From Saprospiraceae bacterium (GTDB lineage Bacteria; Bacteroidota; Bacteroidia; Chitinophagales; Saprospiraceae): a stretch of DNA of 64,000 nucleotides. Both the position numbers and the translations under genes were made by a program. This document shows, piece by piece, positions 33,173 to 42,459 of the stretch (positions are counted from its first letter, which is position 1; the number at the start of each line of letters is the position of its first letter). The stretch is taken from NCBI GenBank assembly GCA_016710265.1, contig JADJJL010000001.1, positions 744,001 through 808,000 on the forward strand, in the 5' to 3' direction. The notes beneath the pieces are model-generated. The model ran no database searches. It was not told the DNA's origin and saw only the letters and a program-made list of their open reading frames with translations.

Positions 33173-34228
33173 CTATGCTTTAAAATTAAGCAAATACTCT
33201 TTTATAAACCGATCGAACTCTTGCTTCTGATCAAAATCAATTTCAATAGGAATTGCGTACACCTTAATCTCATTTTCAATAAATAGAGATTCATATTTCT
33301 TCATTCTGACGGCATCCTTCTCTGTCGTTAAAAGTATCTTGTTAAAATGAGAAATGGACTTATAAGTTTTGATCACATGCGTGATTTCATCTGTTGAAAA
33401 AAAATGATGATCCTCATACTTGAATTCCTTTACAGAGGCTGTCATACTATACAAGTATTGCAATAAATTTTCACTTTGAGCAATGCCTGAAATTAATATG
33501 ATCTCAAGTCCGGGATTTAGTGGAAAATTCTCATTGGTATTCAAAAAATTATATGGAACCCCATAAGCTATTCTACTAAAGAATAATTTTTGTTTACTTT
33601 CAATTCTCAATTTTTGAGAAATAGACTGCTTTGTTTCTGTGCTAAGTTGCTCAGGGCATTTTGTAACCACCACGACATCAGCTCTAGATGATCCATACCT
33701 CCATTCTCGCAATCGTCCTGATGGCAATAAATAATCATCTGCATATAAATGGTTGAAGTCTGTCAGCAAAATATTTAACCCAGGTTTCACTTGTAAGTGC
33801 TGATATCCATCATCCATGATGATGGTTTTTATATCTGGATGATGTTTTAGCAACATGGGAATTCCATAGGCTCTATTTTCATTGACAGCTATAGGAATTT
33901 CTGGAAACTTCAATTTGATTTGTAAAGGTTCATCACCTACCTCCTCAGCGGTAGAAAGAATTCCAACATTTATATGGCCTCTGGTCTTACGAAGATATCC
34001 TCTACTAATCAAGCCCACTGGAAGGTAATCTCTTAATAATCTAATTAAATATTCTGCGTGTGGAGATTTTCCAGTACCACCTACCGTTAAATTTCCAATC
34101 GAAATTACTGGAATATTAAATCTTACAGATCTCATAATTCCAGACAAATATAAACCTTGATATATTCCAACGAATATACCATACAATAATGAAAGCGGAG
34201 ACAGTAAAATTCTGAAAAATAAATTCAA
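33173..34228 (-). CDS. lpxK: Tetraacyldisaccharide 4'-kinase
   Basis: 351-residue inner-membrane-associated kinase that phosphorylates the 4' position of the lipid A precursor disaccharide. The N-terminal hydrophobic segment (about 3-27) anchors it. 'VISIGNLTVGGTGKSPHAEYL' is the Walker A region of this P-loop family; 'TIIMDDGYQHLQVKPGLNILLTDF' carries the conserved DDGxQH motif, and 'LLPSGRLREWRYGSSRADVVVVTKC' is typical. Other lipid A genes are not in view. It lies within a three-gene operon, 8 bp after the barrel gene at 34237-34914. Confidence 0.93.
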   Translation of the reverse strand: MNLFFRILLSPLSLLYGIFVGIYQGLYLSGIMRSVRFNIPVISIGNLTVGGTGKSPHAEYLIRLLRDYLPVGLISRGYLRKTRGHINVGILSTAEEVGDEPLQIKLKFPEIPIAVNENRAYGIPMLLKHHPDIKTIIMDDGYQHLQVKPGLNILLTDFNHLYADDYLLPSGRLREWRYGSSRADVVVVTKCPEQLSTETKQSISQKLRIESKQKLFFSRIAYGVPYNFLNTNENFPLNPGLEIILISGIAQSENLLQYLYSMTASVKEFKYEDHHFFSTDEITHVIKTYKSISHFNKILLTTEKDAVRMKKYESLFIENEIKVYAIPIEIDFDQKQEFDRFIKEYLLNFKA

Positions 34229-34236
34229 AACATCCT

Positions 34237-34914
34237 CTATTTTATACCAAAATAATATCTAAAAACAAGTTGCGGAATGCCAACTGACAAATTTTGAGAT
34301 TGTGGTCTGGAAGATGGCTTTAGTCCAGTTTTTTCAATGTCTGTCAAGGAATAATCCGGTCGGATAATTGCAGAAATTGAAAATGGACTAAAATGATATT
34401 GCACACCAACTCCTAAAACAAAATCCACCACTGTAGAAGAATATGAATTTTTTACATCAACTGATAATGGACTATAAAAGCCAAATGTATTTAATCGACT
34501 GCTCTCTGCATTCATTAATAAAGAAAGTTGAAATCCCGTCTGAAAAAGAAATTGCAAATTTTTAGTTGCAGGAGTAGACAATTGATACAAAAGTGGAATT
34601 TTAAAATAAGTCAATTTAGTATGATAATCTGCGATGGTGTTATTGGCAGTGCTATAGTTTTGGCCTTGAGAGGAATATATAAAACCCAGCAACAAGGATG
34701 ATGTACTTGCAAATTTGTAGCCTGCTTCGAGTCCCACAGAAAACCCAATCGTTGATTTGTGATCCAGTTCTCCTCCGCTGTCAAAATCATCTTGATTAAA
34801 AATCCAATTGCTTTGAGGACCAGTTTGAAGCCCTAACCAAAATCCTTTTGATTGAGCGTTTAGTTGATAAATTCCTACAAGGAATATGATTAAAACTGTG
34901 CAATAATTTCTCAT
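34237..34914 (-). CDS. PorT-like outer-membrane beta-barrel protein
   Basis: 225-residue protein with a signal peptide (about 1-20, ending LNAQ) and an eight-strand-type outer-membrane beta-barrel pattern: 'GFWLGLQTGPQSNWIF', 'IGFSVGLEAGYKFAS', 'SSLLLGFIYSSQGQNY', 'FDFVLGVGVQYHF', closing with a C-terminal strand rich in Tyr and Phe. It matches the general 'outer membrane beta-barrel' (PorT family) group; some members support T9SS function, but this cannot be concluded from the sequence alone. First gene of the operon to lpxK, with a minus-strand promoter box at 34935-34942. Confidence 0.72.
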   Translation of the reverse strand: MRNYCTVLIIFLVGIYQLNAQSKGFWLGLQTGPQSNWIFNQDDFDSGGELDHKSTIGFSVGLEAGYKFASTSSLLLGFIYSSQGQNYSTANNTIADYHTKLTYFKIPLLYQLSTPATKNLQFLFQTGFQLSLLMNAESSRLNTFGFYSPLSVDVKNSYSSTVVDFVLGVGVQYHFSPFSISAIIRPDYSLTDIEKTGLKPSSRPQSQNLSVGIPQLVFRYYFGIK

Positions 34915-34934
34915 ATTACTTAATTTTAGAAATA

Positions 34935-34942
34935 CAAAGGTA
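34935..34942 (-). promoter_or_regulatory. Bacteroidota -7 promoter box for the barrel-lpxK operon
   Basis: The + strand reads CAAAGGTA, that is TACCTTTG on the minus strand, 20 bp before the start codon at 34914. Confidence 0.5.
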
Positions 34943-34969
34943 TGAAAATATTACAATAATATATAATAT

Positions 34970-36244
34970 TTAGTTAGATCCAATCAACTTATGTCCAACT
35001 TTACACTCGAGACATTTTTTCTTTGTGCAATATTCTTTTAATTGGTGTAATATTCCCTGACTTTGTCTGGCATTGACCTGATGGAAACCAGTTTGGGTCC
35101 ACAATCTTGTGAAACGATTGTTTTCTGCTTCTATTTGTTCTAACCAAAGCAAACTTTTTTCCTTTAATTCAGGCTTTTGGTGGTAATCGGCATATTTAAA
35201 CAGCAATGGACAAATCACATTGATCAATATTACAGAAATTGTTGATTTTCCAATTCTCTTCTTTTGGTAGGTATGCTCAAGATCTGTAAAATGGTAATGT
35301 TTTGTCCAATATTCTGAGGTGGATATTTCAAATAATTTTTCTACCTCCTTAAGTTCCTCTGTTTCTAAAATTTTCTGTAGGGGTCTGGTTTCGTGATTAA
35401 AAAGGGCAGCAATTTGTGCAATCCTAAGTGTAGGAAAATGAGCAGGTCTCATTCTTAGAAAATACCATTCAGACTTAGACAGATGTTGTATTTGATATTT
35501 GTTTAACAAGTAGGTTCCATTTTCTATTAGACCATTTATGTATTCATCTGAACTCTTTGTTGGCAATAATCCAGAAACCGAAAATAAAATCGATTCTAAA
35601 TCTGAAATATGATCTGCGATCTTTAATATTATTTTATAATCTACCATTCGGGTTAATCGATCCATGGCATCCACGTTGACTGGACTAACCAGATAATGAC
35701 AAAACCATTTATAAAATAAAGCATCCCAATCAAATTGATGAATGATTAATTCGTCATTAAATTTTTCAGCTTTAATTTGAAATCTTTCTATCGAAGCAGA
35801 ATCAATTTGAGACTCAATATACATTGTATCCACATTATGAATGAGATTTAAGCATGGTATTTCTTGATGCTCTTGCATCAAACGCATGTAATTAATATAT
35901 TCATCTTCAGAAATGAATGAACTCAAGGTCAGTACAGGAAATTTTTCATCGTGTTGCTCTATAGCTAGGTCATTTAACCATACTACATGGAGAATAACGT
36001 TATTGTAATTTGGATCTTCCTGATGATTGTGTTTAAACCAATCAGATGTTTTTACATGCATTTCAACCTGTCCAGCCCAAACTACTCCATCGATTTCCAA
36101 TTTTGCAAAAAGAAAATCAGGTCCCTGATTGTGATTCCTGTTTCCGGGATGAATAATTTTAATGGATTTTCCAGAAGTAGAATGCAAATTTATGGAATAC
36201 AATCTTTTACTCTTCCAGATATAATATAATAAATCTTCATTCAT
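34970..36244 (-). CDS. DUF2851 family protein
   Basis: 424-residue protein of the DUF2851 family, found mainly in Bacteroidota: 'MNEDLLYYIWKSKRL' at the start, 'HPGNRNHNQGPDFLFAKLEIDGVVWAGQVEMHVKTSDWFKHNHQEDPNYNNVILHVVW', and a Cys-rich end 'CTKKKCLECKVGHKLIG'. The G-P-D-F and E-M-H-V-K-x-S-D-W segments have a nuclease-like look (restriction-endonuclease fold type), but function is unproven. Its start overlaps the folA stop by one base (TAATG), so it is co-transcribed with folA. Confidence 0.88.
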   Translation of the reverse strand: MNEDLLYYIWKSKRLYSINLHSTSGKSIKIIHPGNRNHNQGPDFLFAKLEIDGVVWAGQVEMHVKTSDWFKHNHQEDPNYNNVILHVVWLNDLAIEQHDEKFPVLTLSSFISEDEYINYMRLMQEHQEIPCLNLIHNVDTMYIESQIDSASIERFQIKAEKFNDELIIHQFDWDALFYKWFCHYLVSPVNVDAMDRLTRMVDYKIILKIADHISDLESILFSVSGLLPTKSSDEYINGLIENGTYLLNKYQIQHLSKSEWYFLRMRPAHFPTLRIAQIAALFNHETRPLQKILETEELKEVEKLFEISTSEYWTKHYHFTDLEHTYQKKRIGKSTISVILINVICPLLFKYADYHQKPELKEKSLLWLEQIEAENNRFTRLWTQTGFHQVNARQSQGILHQLKEYCTKKKCLECKVGHKLIGSN

Positions 36245-36735
36245 TACTTTCGGTCAAAAACTTGAAAAGAGTAGGTGTATTCATTCTTCTCATCTTTCTC
36301 AAAATGCTCTTCTGAGATCAAATTATATTCTTGATAATTCAATTCCGGAAAAAAAACATCGCCTTCGCCTTGATAATCTACCAATGTAAGATAAACACGA
36401 TTCCACAAATGTTGTGTATGTTCGTAAATGACGCCACCACCAATTATAAATAATTCTTCTGCCCCCTGTTTCTTTGCCAAGGCAATTCCTTCTTCGATGG
36501 AAGGGCAGGTGTAGCATCCAGAGACTATAAAATAAGGATCTCTGCTTGCGATGATGTTGGTTCTTTTTGGGAGTGGTTTTCCAATACTCTCAAAACAAAT
36601 TCTTCCCATCAATACATGATGGTTTAAAGTTACTTTTTTGAAGTACTTCAAATCAGCTGGTAAATACCATGGAATTTGACCACCTAAACCAATGATCCTT
36701 TCTTTGTTCATAGCTACAATAGAAGAAATGATCAT
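36244..36735 (-). CDS. folA: Dihydrofolate reductase
   Basis: 163-residue NADPH-dependent enzyme that reduces dihydrofolate to tetrahydrofolate. Seen: 'ISSIVAMNKERIIGLGGQIPWYLPADLKYFK', including the substrate-binding Asp in PADL, then 'HHVLMGRICFESIGKPLPKRTNIIASRD' and the cofactor loop 'ELFIIGGGVIYE'. The normal 'MGRKTF/W' element reads MGRICF here, a change from the usual Lys/Thr. Its start overlaps the stop of the preceding mrdA gene (4 bp), a link seen in the operon rather than in the pathway. Confidence 0.94.
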   Translation of the reverse strand: MIISSIVAMNKERIIGLGGQIPWYLPADLKYFKKVTLNHHVLMGRICFESIGKPLPKRTNIIASRDPYFIVSGCYTCPSIEEGIALAKKQGAEELFIIGGGVIYEHTQHLWNRVYLTLVDYQGEGDVFFPELNYQEYNLISEEHFEKDEKNEYTYSFQVFDRK

Positions 36736-38579
36736 GTCTTATTTTTTAAAATTAAATTTTTCTTTACCATTCTTTCCTCGAGATCTTTTCTGGAAGTACT
36801 GTCTTTTAAATATTTTTCAATCATCAGTGATGCAATGGGCGCTGCTACCTCTCCACCCCAACCGGCATTTTCTACATAGACTGCAATTGCAATTTTAGGA
36901 TTCACCTTCGGAGAAAAAGCAAAGAAAACACTGTGATCATCACCATGAGGATTTTGGGAAGTTCCTGTTTTTCCACAAATGGATAAGTCTTTATCAAATG
37001 CCTTGGTTGCTGTACCGGCTCTAACGCACATTTCCATTCCTTCCACCACCGGAGTAAAGTATTTTTTATCGATAGGGACCCGTCTTTCTGTTCTGAATTC
37101 GCTGGCAATTGATTTTTGGGAATCTAAAAAACCTTTGATTAGATGAGGGGTATAATAAAAGCCACGGTTGGCCAATATCACTGCCAGATTGGCCATTTGT
37201 AGGGTGGATAATTGCAACTCTCCCTGACCAATACCCACAGAAATAATGTATGTTGATCTCCATTTATCGGTCTTGTACATTCTGGAATAAAAATCAGATG
37301 TTGGAATAAATCCACCATTTTCAGTGGCCACATCTGAATACAAAGGTTTCCCCAATCCAAAATACCCTAAATACTTGACCAATAGATCTAAACCTTCATT
37401 GGGCTTACTAAATCCGTTGATTTCTACAAGATCTCTAAAAGCTTGAATAAAATATGAATTACAAGAATGCTGTAGAGCTATGCTTAAATTTCTTGGAGCA
37501 GGATGTCCGTGACAACCATAAGAAACGGTTTTATAATAATAGGCACCACTGCAGGCATGGTACGTGTCTTCTTTAAGTACACCTTCCTGCATGGCCGCTA
37601 AAGCCAAAATAGGCTTAAATATAGAACCTGGAGGATATACTGCAGAAGATGATCTGTCAAACAAAGGCTTTAATGTATCGCGTAATAAATAAGCGTAATT
37701 TCTTCCTCGGTATTTATTAAAATTAAGCATATTTGGATCATAATTGGGTGAAGAAACCAAACATAAAATTTCTCCAGTAGAAGGCTCAATGGCCACAATA
37801 CTACCCAATTTATTTTGCATTAATTTTTCACCATATTTTTGAAGATCCAGATCAATACTCAAAACCAAATCACTTCCAGAAATCGCATTTTGATCCAAAC
37901 GCCCATTCTCAAAAGATCCAACAGCCCTACCCAATTTATCTCGAATGACAAAATTAACACCTTTGGTGCCTCTTAATTGCTCTTCATATTGCTTTTCAAG
38001 ACCCGCTACTCCAAGATAATCACCCGATCTGTAGGAAGTTTCTTCCTGATCTAAAATTTCACGGCTCACTTCACCCATATATCCAAGATAATGCGCACCG
38101 TTGGGTTCTGTGTATTCTCTAATGGCTCTTAGCACTCCTGTAAATCCCGGAAATTTGTAAAGATTCTCCTGGAATTTTTGGTAAACACTGCTTTCTACAT
38201 TTTTCAAAAATATAAAAGGTACGGATCTGCTGTATTTTCCGGATTTCCAATCTTTTTCAAGGTTAAGTATAAAATCTTCCTGTGTGATCCCAAGTAATTT
38301 ACAAAATTCCAATGTATCAAAAGTAGGAGGGATATCCCTGTAGGTCACCATTATATCATACGCTGGATAATTGATGACCAATAATTTCCCATTGCGATCA
38401 TAAAATAATCCTCTTGCAGGAAAGATAGTCTTTTGAGTAAGGGTTGTCGCGTTGGCTTTGTTGATATAATAAGGATCAAATAATTGTAATTTTGCCAAAG
38501 AGATTGCACAAATACTAAAAGCCACTATAATAAAAACCTGTGCTACAACCACCCTCCATTTTTTATCTTCGTTGATCAT
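36732..38579 (-). CDS. mrdA: Penicillin-binding protein 2, elongation-specific transpeptidase
   Basis: 615 residues from ATG 38579 (MINEDKKWRVVVAQVF), which begins six bases after the mreD stop; upstream in-frame codons would run through mreD and are not used. A membrane helix near the N-terminus (about 10-30) is followed by the dimerisation domain ('IFPARGLFYDRNGKLL') and the transpeptidase domain. Catalytic motifs are 'PGSIFKPILALAAM' (SxxK, Ser near residue 277), 'HSCNSYF' (SxN) and 'SICGKTGTSQNP' (KTG). It crosslinks peptidoglycan during side-wall growth with MreBCD and RodA. rodA does not follow; folA does. Confidence 0.94.
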   Translation of the reverse strand: MINEDKKWRVVVAQVFIIVAFSICAISLAKLQLFDPYYINKANATTLTQKTIFPARGLFYDRNGKLLVINYPAYDIMVTYRDIPPTFDTLEFCKLLGITQEDFILNLEKDWKSGKYSRSVPFIFLKNVESSVYQKFQENLYKFPGFTGVLRAIREYTEPNGAHYLGYMGEVSREILDQEETSYRSGDYLGVAGLEKQYEEQLRGTKGVNFVIRDKLGRAVGSFENGRLDQNAISGSDLVLSIDLDLQKYGEKLMQNKLGSIVAIEPSTGEILCLVSSPNYDPNMLNFNKYRGRNYAYLLRDTLKPLFDRSSSAVYPPGSIFKPILALAAMQEGVLKEDTYHACSGAYYYKTVSYGCHGHPAPRNLSIALQHSCNSYFIQAFRDLVEINGFSKPNEGLDLLVKYLGYFGLGKPLYSDVATENGGFIPTSDFYSRMYKTDKWRSTYIISVGIGQGELQLSTLQMANLAVILANRGFYYTPHLIKGFLDSQKSIASEFRTERRVPIDKKYFTPVVEGMEMCVRAGTATKAFDKDLSICGKTGTSQNPHGDDHSVFFAFSPKVNPKIAIAVYVENAGWGGEVAAPIASLMIEKYLKDSTSRKDLEERMVKKNLILKNKT

Positions 38580-38584
38580 GCTAT

Positions 38585-39106
38585 TCAATATTTTGGATTC
38601 CAAATAATTTGTATTAAAAAAATAATCAGACCGGAAACAAATAAACTTATGATGGTCTTTAAAACAATGGTATCCAAGTATACAAATGAAAACATTTCCA
38701 TACAAAAATAAGAAAAGAAAAATACTAGTAAACTAAAACTTACATATTGCAAAAACCAAAATATTCCTAAACTTCCTCCACTGATAATAAGTCCAGCTGA
38801 ATATCCGGATTTGGGTTCAAGATATTTTAAAATGATCGGTCTTGCTGCAGCCAACCACAAACTAGCAGATGCATGCACACCTATTGATCCATAAAACAAA
38901 TCCACCATAAACCCCATTCCAAAAGCCGAAAGTAAAAGAAAAAAATGTGGCATATTGAGTGGAAGCATAACAATCGCCAGTGGATATAAGATAATGTACA
39001 AATACTGAACAGAGCCCATTACTATTTGCACATCCTTCAATAGAAATACCTGCAATAAAATAAACACGAGTACTCTGATGATATTTGCTCTGAGTTCTTT
39101 ATTCAT
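38585..39106 (-). CDS. mreD: Rod shape-determining protein MreD
   Basis: 173-residue integral membrane protein with about five hydrophobic segments: 'IIRVLVFILLQVFLLKDVQI', 'YLYIILYPLAIVMLPL', 'FFLLLSAFGMGFMVDLFYGSIGVHASASL' and others. The segment 'G-F-M-V-D-L-F-Y-G-S-I-G-V-H' is the family's most conserved patch. It is the membrane partner of MreC and MreB in the elongasome. Its start overlaps the mreC stop by 8 bp. Confidence 0.88.
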   Translation of the reverse strand: MNKELRANIIRVLVFILLQVFLLKDVQIVMGSVQYLYIILYPLAIVMLPLNMPHFFLLLSAFGMGFMVDLFYGSIGVHASASLWLAAARPIILKYLEPKSGYSAGLIISGGSLGIFWFLQYVSFSLLVFFFSYFCMEMFSFVYLDTIVLKTIISLFVSGLIIFLIQIIWNPKY

Positions 39107-39947
39107 CCTCTATTCTTGTTTTTTCAAGGCTTTGTTTTTCAGTTTTAAGCTCATGGTTAATTAAATAGACCTCTTTCATGGAAGAAAAGGATTCAAACAA
39201 TTTTACTTTTATACTATAAGTAAATGCGCCCGGGTCCACTCCAAATAATACCACCTCTCCAATCGGCAAACCCTCCGGAAAGATAATAGAATGGCCACTC
39301 GTGACCACGGTATCACCGACTTGAACATCGGCATATTTCTGAATTTCATCCAGGAAAACATAACGAGGGTCTAGATCTCTCCACACCATGGTACCAAAAA
39401 ATCCACTTCTTTTTAACTTGGCACTAATTTTTGAGTTGGAATGTAATAAGGACATTACAATTGCAAAATTCTTGCTGGTATCTATCACTATTCCGGCGAG
39501 ACAATTGGAAGTAACTACACCCATGCCAGGGCTTACGCCATCCTTACCCCCTTTGTCTATGGTGAGATAATTGTTTTTCCTCGCTATGGAATTTCTAACG
39601 ACTGAAGCAGAAATAATGTGATAGGGACCCAAATTATCCAAACGGCCAGTATCCTGGTTTGGCATCAAAAGGCTGTCTTTTTTTAATAATAATTTATAGT
39701 TATTCAGCTTGGTCAACAACACTGCATTTTGATCATTTACTTCTTTAATTTTTTCCTTTAAATTAAAATAAGAACCAATGTCTTTTACTTTTGCGTCTAA
39801 GGATTGACTTGCTATTTGTAAAGAATAAAAAAATATCTCACCTTGTTTTTGATTAAATTTTACCACCCAATAAAAACACAATAATTGTAGCACAATAAAT
39901 AGAATGGTTGAACCATTTCTTACCACAATTTTTAATGCTTCCAACAT
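39099..39947 (-). CDS. mreC: Rod shape-determining protein MreC
   Basis: 282-residue protein with one N-terminal membrane helix (about 11-31), a coiled-coil segment (about 55-85, 'FNLKEKIKEVNDQNAVLLTKLNNYKLLLKK') and a periplasmic beta domain: 'YHIISASVVRNSIARKNNYLTIDKGGKDGVSPGMGVVTSNCLAGIVIDTS', 'RDLDPRYVFLDEIQKYADVQVGDTVVTSGHSIIFPEGLPIGEV', the two beta-barrel repeats of the family. It links MreB filaments to periplasmic peptidoglycan synthases. Separated from mreB by 62 bp. Confidence 0.93.
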   Translation of the reverse strand: MLEALKIVVRNGSTILFIVLQLLCFYWVVKFNQKQGEIFFYSLQIASQSLDAKVKDIGSYFNLKEKIKEVNDQNAVLLTKLNNYKLLLKKDSLLMPNQDTGRLDNLGPYHIISASVVRNSIARKNNYLTIDKGGKDGVSPGMGVVTSNCLAGIVIDTSKNFAIVMSLLHSNSKISAKLKRSGFFGTMVWRDLDPRYVFLDEIQKYADVQVGDTVVTSGHSIIFPEGLPIGEVVLFGVDPGAFTYSIKVKLFESFSSMKEVYLINHELKTEKQSLEKTRIEDE

Positions 39948-40009
39948 AGATTCTTACAACTATATGGTTGTTTCAGAGAATGTATCCATCAAGAATTAAT
40001 ATTTAACTT

Positions 40010-41041
40010 CTATAAACTCTTCCGGTCGATCAGGAATGAAAAACGATGGGTGTTGTTTAAGGCAATACCAGTTCCTCTTACTACTGCCCTTAATGGATCA
40101 TCGGCTACAATTACGGGCAAATGGGTCTTTAAACTTAACCTTTTGTCCAATCCCCTCAACAAAGCACCACCACCCGTCAGGTAAAGTCCGGTTCTGTAAA
40201 TGTCTGAGGCCAACTCGGGAGGAGTCATTTCCAATGCTTTCAAAACTGCCTCTTCTATTTTCATGATGGACTTGTCCAAGGCTCCTACAGTTTCTTCATA
40301 GCGAATCATGATTTGCCTAGGAATACCCGTCATCAAATCCCGTCCATTCACTGCATACGGTTCTGGTGGATTTTCAAGGTTTTGGATGGCAGAACCAACA
40401 TTTATTTTAATTTTTTCAGCGGTTCTTTCCCCAATCAACAAATTGTGCTCTCTCCTCATATAATCTATGATATCCTCCGTAAATTCATCACCAGCCACAC
40501 GAATGGATTGGTCACAAACGATACCCGATAAGGCAATCACAGCGATTTCTGTGGTTCCTCCACCAATGTCTATGACCATGTTTCCTATAGGTTCTTCCAC
40601 ATCCAACCCAATTCCCAGTGCGGCAGCCATAGGTTCGTGGATCAAATAAGTTTCCTTGGAATCAACATGGTCTGCAGAATCAAAGACTGCTCTTTTTTCA
40701 ACTTCCGTGATTCCCGATGGAATACAAATCACCATGCGCAAATGGGTAAAAAACTTGCGCTTCGTACCGATCATCTGAATCATGCCCTGGATCATATTTT
40801 CTGCAGCTTGAAAATCTGCAATAACACCATCTTTCAGCGGTCTTACAGTCTCTATATTGCGGTGTGTTTTTTCGTGCATTTGCATGGCCTTGTTGCCTAC
40901 TGCAATGGTCTCACCTGTTTTTTTGTCAATGGCTACAATAGACGGTTCATCGACTACCACTTTGCCATCCTGCATGATCAGCGTGTTGGCGGTTCCCAGA
41001 TCCACAGCCAATTCTTGTATAAAAAAATTGAATAATCCCAT
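40010..41041 (-). CDS. mreB: Actin-like rod shape-determining protein MreB
   Basis: 343-residue bacterial actin that forms membrane filaments and directs side-wall synthesis. Seen: N-terminal 'LAVDLGTANTLIMQDGKVVVDEPSIVAIDKKT' (phosphate 1), 'MVICIPSGITEVEKRAVFDSAD', 'GNMVIDIGGGTTEIAVIALSGIV' (phosphate 2) and 'LYLTGGGALLRGLDKRLS' (adenosine motif). Length and order are normal. First gene of mreB-mreC-mreD-mrdA-folA-DUF2851, divergent from the CorC-like gene; the region before it is AT-rich, but I found no exact -7 box on this strand. Confidence 0.96.
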   Translation of the reverse strand: MGLFNFFIQELAVDLGTANTLIMQDGKVVVDEPSIVAIDKKTGETIAVGNKAMQMHEKTHRNIETVRPLKDGVIADFQAAENMIQGMIQMIGTKRKFFTHLRMVICIPSGITEVEKRAVFDSADHVDSKETYLIHEPMAAALGIGLDVEEPIGNMVIDIGGGTTEIAVIALSGIVCDQSIRVAGDEFTEDIIDYMRREHNLLIGERTAEKIKINVGSAIQNLENPPEPYAVNGRDLMTGIPRQIMIRYEETVGALDKSIMKIEEAVLKALEMTPPELASDIYRTGLYLTGGGALLRGLDKRLSLKTHLPVIVADDPLRAVVRGTGIALNNTHRFSFLIDRKSL

Positions 41042-41193
41042 TTTATATCCTTGTCTATATGTGCTTTATATATCTATATTAAATTAATATAAATTTTTCT
41101 TTCCTTTTTCTTCTTAAAGAGACGTAAAGTTAGTGATTTTCGATCGGTCCTGCATCATTTTCAGAAGACCAATTACAATTCAAGGAATTAAAA

Positions 41194-41201
41194 TACCTTT
41201 G
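41194..41201 (+). promoter_or_regulatory. Bacteroidota -7 promoter box for the CorC-like gene
   Basis: TACCTTTG fits TAnnTTTG, 17 bp before ATG 41219. Confidence 0.5.
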
Positions 41202-41218
41202 CTTTACTTTTATAAATC

Positions 41219-42451
41219 ATGTTGTTTTTCTGGATTATATTCTTTTTAATCATCAGCGCCTTCTTTTCAGGCAGTGAAATTGCTTTTTTCACAGCCAACA
41301 AATTAAGCATTGAAGTCAAAAAGAACAAAGGGCATCGCAGCAGCAATATACTTTCAGAATTTTATGACAAACCTGAAAAATTCATCTCTGTCATTTTGAT
41401 TGGAAACAACATTGCTTTGGTCTGTCTTACATATCTTTTGACCACGTTGTTTTCACCTTTCTTTGAGTATGTCCAATGGAGTATTGGAATGAAGGTATTG
41501 GTAAACACGCTTTTGGTGACGACCATCATCTTAATTTTTGGAGAATTTCTGCCCAAGATTTTGTTCCGCTTGTTTGCCAATGAATTGATCAGTTATACTG
41601 CTTTGCCTTTGACCTTTCTATCCAAAATTCTTTACATTCCATCCCTAGTCATGACCTCAGCTTCCAATTTCCTGATCCGGAAATTTTCTCCCACCACCAT
41701 CACTCCTTCCAGATATCGTTTTTCAATTTTAGATCTGGAACATTATATGGAAGGGCCCATGAAGCTTACCAATGAAGAAATCGATACTGATATTTTTAAA
41801 AACACATTAAATCTTAAGCAGGTCAGGGTTAAAAATTGCATGGTCCCGAGAAATGAAATTGTCCATATGGACATTTCAGAACCTGCTTCGGAATTGATTA
41901 AACTGATTGGAGAATCAAAGTTGTCAAGGATACTTATCACCGATGGCGACATTGACAATGTGTTGGGATATGTCCACCATCAGCAGATGTTTAAACCATC
42001 TGCCACCATTAAGGAGATGGTCATGGACATGCCGTTTGTGCCGGAGACGCTGAATGTATATGATCTTATGCTCCGAATGAATAAACTCAGACTTTCAATC
42101 GCTTGTGTGGTAGATGAATATGGTGGAACATCCGGAATAATCACTTTGGAGGACATCCTCGAACAAATTTTTGGTGAGATCGAAGATGAACACGATAAGG
42201 AAGATTTTATCGAAAAAATTATTTCAGAAAAAGAGTTTGTCTTTTCCGGTAGGCTCGAAATTAATTATCTCAATAATACATACGATCTCCATCTACCAGA
42301 AGGAGAATACCATACTTTGTCAGGCTATTTGGTGATGACCACGGGAGCTATTCCAGAAGAAGGGATGGAAATCCAACAAGATGGATACACTTTTATTTTT
42401 GAATTGGTCTCCGATACTAAAATCGAAACTGTCCGCCTTATTAAGGATTAA
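41219..42451 (+). CDS. CNNM/CorC-family membrane protein with CBS pair
   Basis: 410-residue membrane protein: a DUF21 domain of four hydrophobic segments (about 1-160; 'ISAFFSGSEIAFFTANKLSIEV', 'FISVILIGNNIALVCLTYLLT', 'IFGEFLPKILF'), then two CBS domains ('MVPRNEIVHMDISEPASELIKLI', 'CVVDEYGGTSGIITLEDILEQIFGEIEDEHDKED'), and a CorC-HlyC C-terminal domain ('SGRLEINYLNNTYDLHLPEGEYHTLSGYLVMTTG'). The family includes magnesium transport or efflux proteins and the gliding protein GldE; a separate GldE homologue at 62126 has the mutY-ssb-gldD context, so this one is the paralogue. Ion specificity is not shown. Confidence 0.9.
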   Translation: MLFFWIIFFLIISAFFSGSEIAFFTANKLSIEVKKNKGHRSSNILSEFYDKPEKFISVILIGNNIALVCLTYLLTTLFSPFFEYVQWSIGMKVLVNTLLVTTIILIFGEFLPKILFRLFANELISYTALPLTFLSKILYIPSLVMTSASNFLIRKFSPTTITPSRYRFSILDLEHYMEGPMKLTNEEIDTDIFKNTLNLKQVRVKNCMVPRNEIVHMDISEPASELIKLIGESKLSRILITDGDIDNVLGYVHHQQMFKPSATIKEMVMDMPFVPETLNVYDLMLRMNKLRLSIACVVDEYGGTSGIITLEDILEQIFGEIEDEHDKEDFIEKIISEKEFVFSGRLEINYLNNTYDLHLPEGEYHTLSGYLVMTTGAIPEEGMEIQQDGYTFIFELVSDTKIETVRLIKD

Positions 42452-42459
42452 TCATTTTA

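Noticed and set aside
38580..38705. N-terminal extension of penicillin-binding protein 2
   Set aside because: It would overlap mreD and add 42 residues with no counterpart; the ATG at 38579 is five bases from the mreD stop and fits the family.
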